Assembly (NCBI GenBank): GCA_003520455.1
Contig: DOUV01000733.1
Span: forward strand, 6,977-18,144
Source of the DNA: Chloroflexota bacterium
GTDB taxonomy: Bacteria; Chloroflexota; Anaerolineae; Ardenticatenales; Ardenticatenaceae
Reading direction: 5' to 3'
DNA: 11,168 nucleotides
The position numbers and the translations under genes were made by a program. How positions within the stretch are numbered: position 1 is the stretch's first letter; each line of letters begins with the position of its first letter. A model generated the notes under the pieces. That model saw only the letters and a program-made list of their open reading frames with translations, ran no database searches and was not told where the DNA came from. Shown here piece by piece: positions 6,383-11,168 of this stretch.

Positions 6383-8826
6383 CCGGGACGCAATCGGCGA
6401 CTCAAGAAGGAACTGCTGGAAACGGCTACCGCTGGATCGGCAAGAACATGAAGCTTGTCGAGGACCCCCGCCTGCTGACGGGTCGGGGACGCTACCTCGA
6501 CGATGTGACCTTGCCCAACATGGCCCACGCAGCGGTCCTGCGCAGCCCTCATGCCCATGCTCGCATCAAGAGCATCGATACCGGTAAAGCGAAAGCACTG
6601 CCGGGAGTCCTGTTGGTGATGACCGGCACCGAGGCGGCCCAGCAGACCGGGCCGTTGCCTTGCTTTGCCAATCCACCGGTCGCCCAATACGGCATCGCCG
6701 TGGATCGGGTACGCCATGTTGGCGAAGCGGTCGCAGCGGTTGTTGCGGAGGACCGTTACATTGCCGAAGATGCACTCGACCTGATCGACGTGGAATATGA
6801 ACCGCTGCCGGTCGTTATCGATCCGGAGGAAGCGATCAAATCGACCGGCGATGCCGTGTTGCATCCGGATCGTGGGAGTACCAACGTTGCGCTCGACCGC
6901 ACGTTGACCTTCGGCCCGGTCGATGAGGATTTTGCTGCGGCCGACGTGGTCGTGCGCCGCCGCTTGCGCTGGCCCCGCTCCGGGGCTCAGCCGATGGAGA
7001 CGGTCGGTGCTGTGGCGCAGTATGATCCAGGCACCGGCAAGTTTACGATCTATGCCAATACGTCCATGTACAACTACGTCGGCTGGCTGATCGCCATGTC
7101 GTTGAAAGTCGCGGCCCCCAAGGTAAACATTATCCCCACTCTGGCAGGCGGTAGCTTCGGCAGCAAATTGTTCACCCACAAGGTGCCGATCCTGGCCGCA
7201 ACCCTGGCCCGCGCCGTCGGCCGGCCGGTCAAGTACCTTGAAGACCGGATCGACAACATCACCAACTGCGACAACCATGGCTCGGATCGAATCTATGATG
7301 TGGAGCTGGCGCTGAAACGCGATGGCACCATGTTGAGTCTCCGCATGAACGTGATCGACGATTACGGCGCCTATCTGCAGTTTGGCGTCGGCCACCATGG
7401 GAACGCCCTGGCGCAACTCCCAGGTTCTTACCGGATCAAGAGTGCCCAGGTCCATCTGACCGCCGTGATGACCAACAAGTGCCAGCAAGGCGCCTACCGC
7501 GGCTTCGGCTCAGAGGTGAATAACTTCGTGATCGAGCGCCTGGTCGACGCCGCGGCCGAACAATTGGGCATGGACCCGGTCGAAATCCGGCGGAAAAACT
7601 TCATCCAGCCGGATCAGTTCCCCTACAAGATTCCGACCGGCAACCTCTACGACAGCGGCAACTACGAAGCCGTCCTCAACGAAGCGCTGAAAATGGCAGA
7701 CTATGAGGGCTGGCGAAAGCAGCAAGAAGAGGCGCGCAAAGCAGGCCGCTACGTCGGGATCGGCCTGGCCACCTGCCCGGAGCGCAGCGTCTTCAGCTCC
7801 ACCGAGTTCTGGTTCTGGAACGAGGAGCCCGGATTCGCGCTGACCAGCTCGCCCGAGAGTGTCGGCGTCAAGATCGACCCGACTGGGAAGACGTTGGTAA
7901 CCCTCTACTCGCCGTTCTGGGGGAACAGCCCCGAGACGGTGGCCGTCCAGGTCCTGGCGGAGCAACTGACGATTGATCCGGCCGATATCGAAGTCAACTA
8001 TTCCGACACCGACCAGGGGCTTGACGCGACCGGGCCAGGTGGCAGTCGCTTCACGGTGATGCTGGCCGGGGCGCTTGCCGGAGCCGCTGCCGAGATCAAG
8101 GCAAAACTCTTCAAGGTGGGCGCGCACATGTTGGAGGCCGCCGAAGCGGACCTCGAGTTGCACGACGGGCAGGTCAGCGTTCGGGGCGCCCCTGACCGGA
8201 GCGTCAGCATCGCCGATATCGCGATGCAGGCGCACTACTTCCGCCTGACGCTGCCGGCCGACGTCAACAGCGGCCTTGCCGCGCACCACACCTACGACCA
8301 CCCCTACACGACTCTCCCCAACAAGGATCGGACCGACATGGGCGTCTTCTACCCGATTATGGCGCAGATGTGCCATATCCCAGTGGTAGAAGTGGACATC
8401 GAAACGGGACGGGTCGAGTTCCTGAAATATGTGGCCGTCCATGACTGCGGCACGGTAGTCAATCCCATGGGGCTGGCCGGCCACGTCCGTGGTGGGACCG
8501 CCCAAGGGATCGGTACGGCCCTCTACGAGCAGTACTACTATGATGAAGATGGCCAGCTCCTGACGGCCAACTACGCCGATTACCTGATCCCTTCCCTCAT
8601 GGAGGTGCCGGCTGAGGTTGAGGTCGGGCATGTCCAGACGCCCTCGCCTTACACCGAGTATGGCATCAAGGGGGGCGGTGAAGGCGGACGCATGGGAGCG
8701 CCCGCGGCCGTGGCGTCGGCCGTTGAAGATGCCCTGAGACCGTTGGGCGTCAAAATAAACGAACTTCCGCTCACGCCGATGCGGTTGCGCAAACTGATTC
8801 GAGCGGCCCAGCAAGCCCAGCCGTGA
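6379..8826 (+). CDS. Molybdenum hydroxylase molybdopterin-binding (large) subunit, xanthine-oxidase family
   Basis: An 815-aa catalytic subunit expected to hydroxylate its substrate with water at a Mo-pterin cytosine-dinucleotide-type cofactor. An N-terminal aldehyde-oxidase a/b-hammerhead domain spans roughly residues 30-150; the Mo-binding domain fills the rest. GGSFGSK (257-263) binds the cofactor, and the catalytic glutamate is Glu768 in KGGGEGG. The active-site loop is AYRGFGS (372-378), not AYxCSFR of form I CO dehydrogenase and not the form II AYRGAGR. The usual GQG loop is also altered (WGNSPET near 514-520). It is therefore not a CO dehydrogenase but a hydroxylase of unknown substrate. 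ATG 6379 overlaps the previous stop; the in-frame upstream extension to 6199 lies inside the FeS gene and is rejected. The upstream GGAGGGG (6368-6374) is the ribosome site. A terminator follows 42 bp downstream. Confidence 0.93.
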   Translation: MTGTQSATQEGTAGNGYRWIGKNMKLVEDPRLLTGRGRYLDDVTLPNMAHAAVLRSPHAHARIKSIDTGKAKALPGVLLVMTGTEAAQQTGPLPCFANPPVAQYGIAVDRVRHVGEAVAAVVAEDRYIAEDALDLIDVEYEPLPVVIDPEEAIKSTGDAVLHPDRGSTNVALDRTLTFGPVDEDFAAADVVVRRRLRWPRSGAQPMETVGAVAQYDPGTGKFTIYANTSMYNYVGWLIAMSLKVAAPKVNIIPTLAGGSFGSKLFTHKVPILAATLARAVGRPVKYLEDRIDNITNCDNHGSDRIYDVELALKRDGTMLSLRMNVIDDYGAYLQFGVGHHGNALAQLPGSYRIKSAQVHLTAVMTNKCQQGAYRGFGSEVNNFVIERLVDAAAEQLGMDPVEIRRKNFIQPDQFPYKIPTGNLYDSGNYEAVLNEALKMADYEGWRKQQEEARKAGRYVGIGLATCPERSVFSSTEFWFWNEEPGFALTSSPESVGVKIDPTGKTLVTLYSPFWGNSPETVAVQVLAEQLTIDPADIEVNYSDTDQGLDATGPGGSRFTVMLAGALAGAAAEIKAKLFKVGAHMLEAAEADLELHDGQVSVRGAPDRSVSIADIAMQAHYFRLTLPADVNSGLAAHHTYDHPYTTLPNKDRTDMGVFYPIMAQMCHIPVVEVDIETGRVEFLKYVAVHDCGTVVNPMGLAGHVRGGTAQGIGTALYEQYYYDEDGQLLTANYADYLIPSLMEVPAEVEVGHVQTPSPYTEYGIKGGGEGGRMGAPAAVASAVEDALRPLGVKINELPLTPMRLRKLIRAAQQAQP

Positions 8827-8868
8827 CCTGGCGGCGACGACGTACCAGTCGCCCCTGTTGCGAGCAAG

Positions 8869-8903
8869 AAAGCGGAGCCACACCTGGCGGCTCCGCTTTT
8901 TCT
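8869..8903 (+). terminator. Rho-independent terminator of the catabolic operon
   Basis: A perfect 11-bp stem (8869-8879 with 8889-8899, core GCGGAGCC/GGCTCCGC) has a 9-nt loop and ends in five T residues (8897-8901). It lies 42 bp after the large-subunit stop and should close the seven-gene transcript. It also separates that unit from the P450. Confidence 0.9.
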
Positions 8904-9319
8904 ATGCGAATGCCCCCCGCACCGGGAGCAGCGGCGAGACGGCATTGGCCAGACCCGTCGGTTCATCCCGCCAGCCCTGACGATTTTTCCGTGCTGAAGA
9001 CGCCCGACGCTGAGATTGCCCGTCGGAATCTGGCCCGGCTGGACGAAATGGGGAAAGAGGCGTAAGGTCTAAAAGGGACTGTTCCACATCAAGCCGTGCG
9101 AAAATCGAGACGCGCTTATTAGAATACGGTGCGCTGGGGCCGAGGCGGAGGTGCGACGCACTTCGGAAAGTGCGTCGCACCTGATCCGCGCACACGACTC
9201 CAATGTGAGCGAATCGAGATATGCTGAGCTGGGTAGGCGAGTCCAGTGCCCTTGTCCACTCGGGACACATGACGCCGGCAAGAATAACACGCCTCACTCG
9301 CACCGACGCGAGGATAGTC
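8904..9319. other. Non-coding gap between terminator and P450
   Basis: About 415 bp without a convincing gene. A short + strand frame from ATG 8904 to 9065 (53 codons) has no clear ribosome site. Its last 25 codons (ending ARRNLARLDEMGKEA) look somewhat protein-like, so it could be a gene remnant, but I do not recognise it. A TAGAAT hexamer at 9120-9125 could be a -10 box for the P450, but no good -35 partner is seen 17 bp upstream. The strong inverted repeat at 9149-9182 is listed separately. Confidence 0.5.
9149..9182. repeat. Perfect 15-bp inverted repeat with 4-nt loop, upstream of P450
   Basis: Arm AGGTGCGACGCACTT (9149-9163) pairs exactly with 9168-9182 around CGGA. Each arm contains the odd palindrome GTGCG-A-CGCAC, so the unit is nested: two copies of an 11-bp dyad in one large dyad. 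No T-tract follows on either strand, so it is not a classical intrinsic terminator. It is 137 bp upstream of the P450 start. Candidates are a regulator operator, a stable 5'-leader hairpin, or a REP/MITE-type element. No copy was seen elsewhere in the window. Confidence 0.85.
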
Positions 9320-10717
9320 ATGACGACGACCATCCGCACCCTGAAGATTGCCCCCGGCCCGCAGGGGTACCCCTTCTTCGGCAGCCTGCCGGACTTTCGG
9401 CGCGATCCGCTCACCTTCTACCTGAATGCCCAGCGCCAGTTCGGCGATGTTATCCGCTTCCGGGGCGGGCCCTGGAGATGGTACCTGCTCGCCCATCCCG
9501 ACGACGTTAAGCACGTGCTTCAGGACAACCACCCCAACTATCGCAAGGGCCGGTTCTACGACCTGCTCCGGCCGACGCTCGGCGAGGGGCTGCTGACGAG
9601 CGAGGGACGCTTCTGGCTGCAGCAGCGCCGCCTGGCGCAGCCGGCGTTTCACCGCCAGCGCCTCGCGTCGTTCGCCACGACCATGACTGATGCGACCGCG
9701 AGGATGCTCGAACGTTGGCAGGTCTACGCCAGGAGCGGTGAACCCTTCAACGTCGCAGCGGAGATGATGCGCCTGACCCTGGAGGTCGTGGGAGGCACCC
9801 TCTTCAGCACCGACGTCACCGGCGAAGCCGAGGCCGTCGGTCGCGCGCTGACGGTCGTGATCGAGTACGTCAACGACCTCGAAACGCGCCTCTTCCCACT
9901 CCCGCCGAGCATTCCTACACCCGCGAACCGCCGTTACCGGGCGGCGCAGCGCACCCTCGACGAGGTCGTGCGCCACGTGATTGACGAGCGCCGCCGCGCG
10001 GGAACCGACCGCGGCGACCTGCTCTCCATGCTCTTGCTCGCCCAGGACGAGGAGACCGGCGCGAGCATGAATGACCGGCAGCTACGCGACGAGGTGATGA
10101 CCATCTTCCTTGCCGGCCACGAGACCACGGCCAACGCCCTGGCGTGGACCTGGTACCTGCTTTCCAAACACCCCAGCGCCGGTCGCCGGCTCCACGCCGA
10201 GCTCGCTGACATGCTTGGTGGGCGCAGGCCAACCGTCGAGGACCTTCCCAGGCTCAACTACGCCCGAATGGTAATCGAGGAAGCGCTGCGGCTCTACCCC
10301 CCGGTATGGGGCTTCGGGCGCCAGGCGATCACCGACGACGAGGTTGGCGGCTACTTTCTCCCGGCGAACTCGCTGGTTGTCCTCAGTCCCTACGTGACCC
10401 ATCGCCACCCAGACTTCTGGGAGAACCCCGAGGGTTTCGACCCCCAGCGCTTCATGCCCCAGCATGCGGCTGCTCGGCCGCGCTTCGCCCACTTCCCCTT
10501 CAGCGGCGGGCCGCGCCAGTGCATCGGCAACGCCTTCGCCATGATGGAGGCCCAGTTGATCCTGGCGATGGTCGCGCAGCGCTACCGGCTGGACCTGGTG
10601 CCGGGGCACTCGGTCGAGGCGGAACCGACCGTCACGCTGCGACCACGCCACGGCATCCTGGTGACTCTCCACGAGCAAGCGGGCGGTGGGGACTTCCGGC
10701 CTGCAACGGTCGCGTGA
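9320..10717 (+). CDS. Cytochrome P450 monooxygenase
   Basis: A 465-aa soluble P450 with no N-terminal membrane anchor. It begins with a proline-rich APGPQGYPFFGSL (11-23). It has the C-helix WxxxR (Trp99, Arg103), the I-helix oxygen-activating AGHETT (265-270), ExxR (Glu321-Arg324), FDPQRF (373-378) and the haem-binding FSGGPRQCIG (394-403) with Cys401 as the axial ligand. The haem signature and length resemble the CYP102-like/CYP4-clan style of bacterial P450s, which often act on fatty acids or terpenes, but the substrate is not readable. ATG 9320 follows GAGGA at 9310-9314; an in-frame ATG at 9221 has less support. No ferredoxin or reductase is in the window, so redox partners must lie elsewhere. 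It is a separate transcription unit downstream of a terminator, and its GC content seems a little higher than the operon's. Confidence 0.94.
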   Translation: MTTTIRTLKIAPGPQGYPFFGSLPDFRRDPLTFYLNAQRQFGDVIRFRGGPWRWYLLAHPDDVKHVLQDNHPNYRKGRFYDLLRPTLGEGLLTSEGRFWLQQRRLAQPAFHRQRLASFATTMTDATARMLERWQVYARSGEPFNVAAEMMRLTLEVVGGTLFSTDVTGEAEAVGRALTVVIEYVNDLETRLFPLPPSIPTPANRRYRAAQRTLDEVVRHVIDERRRAGTDRGDLLSMLLLAQDEETGASMNDRQLRDEVMTIFLAGHETTANALAWTWYLLSKHPSAGRRLHAELADMLGGRRPTVEDLPRLNYARMVIEEALRLYPPVWGFGRQAITDDEVGGYFLPANSLVVLSPYVTHRHPDFWENPEGFDPQRFMPQHAAARPRFAHFPFSGGPRQCIGNAFAMMEAQLILAMVAQRYRLDLVPGHSVEAEPTVTLRPRHGILVTLHEQAGGGDFRPATVA

Positions 10718-11168
10718 TGACACCGCCGTCCGGCGGCTCTCCAACAGATGAGCGACAATCCCGAAGAGACGCCCGGCTGGGGCGTCCTGGTGGAGCGTCT
10801 TAACCTTCAGGAAAGAGAACCTTAGCGAGGATTGTCCTCTGGCAGGAGACGACCTGGCGGGCCGTCTCCACCCCATCGCAGCGTAATCGGTGAAGACGGG
10901 GAATGATCGTGCCGCGATGGCCCGGTGGCGCGTTTCAGCAGCAGATCTCTCAATGACAGGAGTTACGTGGTGGGAGGTGGTGATTCAAGGTTGATAGCTC
11001 AAAGAAGCGGCATTTGGCTTGGAGTGCGCGCTATTGCAAGTCTCCAATTGAACCTGACCATCGCTGTCCGGAGCGGGGCGATTGAAATCGCGGCTGGGGG
11101 CCTGCGGCCGGGCGGGCCCCTGCGGGCCCGCGGTGTGTCAGCGTAGATTGGAAAAGCGCAAGAGCGAC
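10718..11168. other. Downstream non-coding region with GC-rich inverted repeats
   Basis: About 450 bp with no recognisable gene. A 73-codon + strand frame at 10925-11146 has no clear ribosome site or domain. Inverted repeats present are CCGCCG/CGGCGG (10723-10736), GACGCCC/GGGCGTC (10768-10786) and GCGGGCCC/GGGCCCGC (11112-11131, 4-nt loop). None has a T-tract. The first two, within 70 bp of the P450 stop, could help end its transcript. The stretch at about 10960-11060 is visibly less GC-rich than the genes. Confidence 0.5.
10723..10786 (+). terminator. Possible factor-dependent terminator/3' hairpins after the P450
   Basis: Two hairpins lie 6-69 bp after the P450 stop: CCGCC/GGCGG with a 4-nt loop, and a 7-bp GACGCCC/GGGCGTC stem with a 5-nt loop. 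The second can alternatively pair its AGACGC (10767-10772) with GCGTCT (10795-10800). There is no T-run, so intrinsic termination is uncertain. Confidence 0.25.

Noticed and set aside
6319..7488. Long - strand open frame (389 codons) opposite the FeS/Mo subunit genes
   Set aside because: No motif or ribosome site; a frame shadow of genes with intact signatures on the + strand.
6379..8826. Aerobic CO dehydrogenase (coxL) identity
   Set aside because: The form I AYxCSFR loop is missing (AYRGFGS instead) and no cox accessory genes are present.
7510..8883. Long open frame on the - strand opposite the Mo large subunit (457 codons)
   Set aside because: It is antisense to a gene with clear family motifs, has no recognisable domain, and crosses the terminator. 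Long antisense frames are expected in GC-rich DNA.
9149..9182. Intrinsic terminator
   Set aside because: The stem is strong, but no T-tract follows on either strand, and it lies about 245 bp past a proper terminator with no gene between.
9119..9976. - strand open frame opposite the P450 start
   Set aside because: It overlaps the hairpin and the P450 N-terminus and has no domain; a coding shadow.
11076..11091. CRISPR-repeat-like GATTGAAAT motif
   Set aside because: Only one copy, no regular spacing and no second repeat within the window.
10925..11146. 73-codon + strand open frame
   Set aside because: No ribosome site or recognisable domain, and its end runs through GC-rich inverted repeats.

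Overview
The window is GC-rich (low 60s percent, estimated by eye) bacterial chromosome with all convincing genes on the + strand. It carries two transcription units. Unit 1 (about 106-8903) is a run of seven genes. They encode an adenylate-forming acyl-CoA ligase, a histidinol-dehydrogenase-family enzyme, a FAD-dependent monooxygenase/oxidoreductase, a small VOC-fold protein, and the three subunits (FAD, 2x[2Fe-2S], molybdopterin) of a xanthine-oxidase-family hydroxylase. It ends at a clear intrinsic terminator (8869-8903). Unit 2 is a single cytochrome P450 gene (9320-10717), preceded by about 415 bp of non-coding DNA that holds a perfect 15-bp inverted repeat.

The organism cannot be fixed from the sequence. 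The GC content, the MSL-order molybdenum hydroxylase and the aerobic catabolic gene mix would fit a Thermomicrobia/Sphaerobacter-like Chloroflexota or a soil actinobacterium. This is an impression, not a demonstration. No rRNA, tRNA, mobile element or CRISPR array was found.

Gene spacing suggests co-transcription of unit 1. Gaps are 47 bp (ligase to HisD-like), 112 bp (to the flavoprotein), a 23-bp overlap (flavoprotein/VOC), 69 bp (to the FAD subunit), 1 bp (FAD/FeS) and a 4-bp ATGA overlap (FeS/Mo). Taken together the genes look like an oxidative catabolic pathway for an unknown, probably cyclic or heteroaromatic, carboxylic acid. The acid would be activated to a CoA thioester, hydroxylated with water by the molybdenum enzyme and with O2 by the flavoprotein. 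The VOC protein would act as an isomerase, epimerase or dioxygenase, and the HisD-like enzyme would oxidise an alcohol to a carboxylate with NAD. The ligase plus three-subunit Mo hydroxylase combination is known from 2-furoate degradation (HmfABC with HmfD), but the other partners differ, so the substrate is open. No transporter, regulator, or molybdenum-hydroxylase maturation gene (xdhC/coxD-F type) lies in the window.

The last 450 bp (10718-11168) hold no convincing gene, only several GC-rich inverted repeats.
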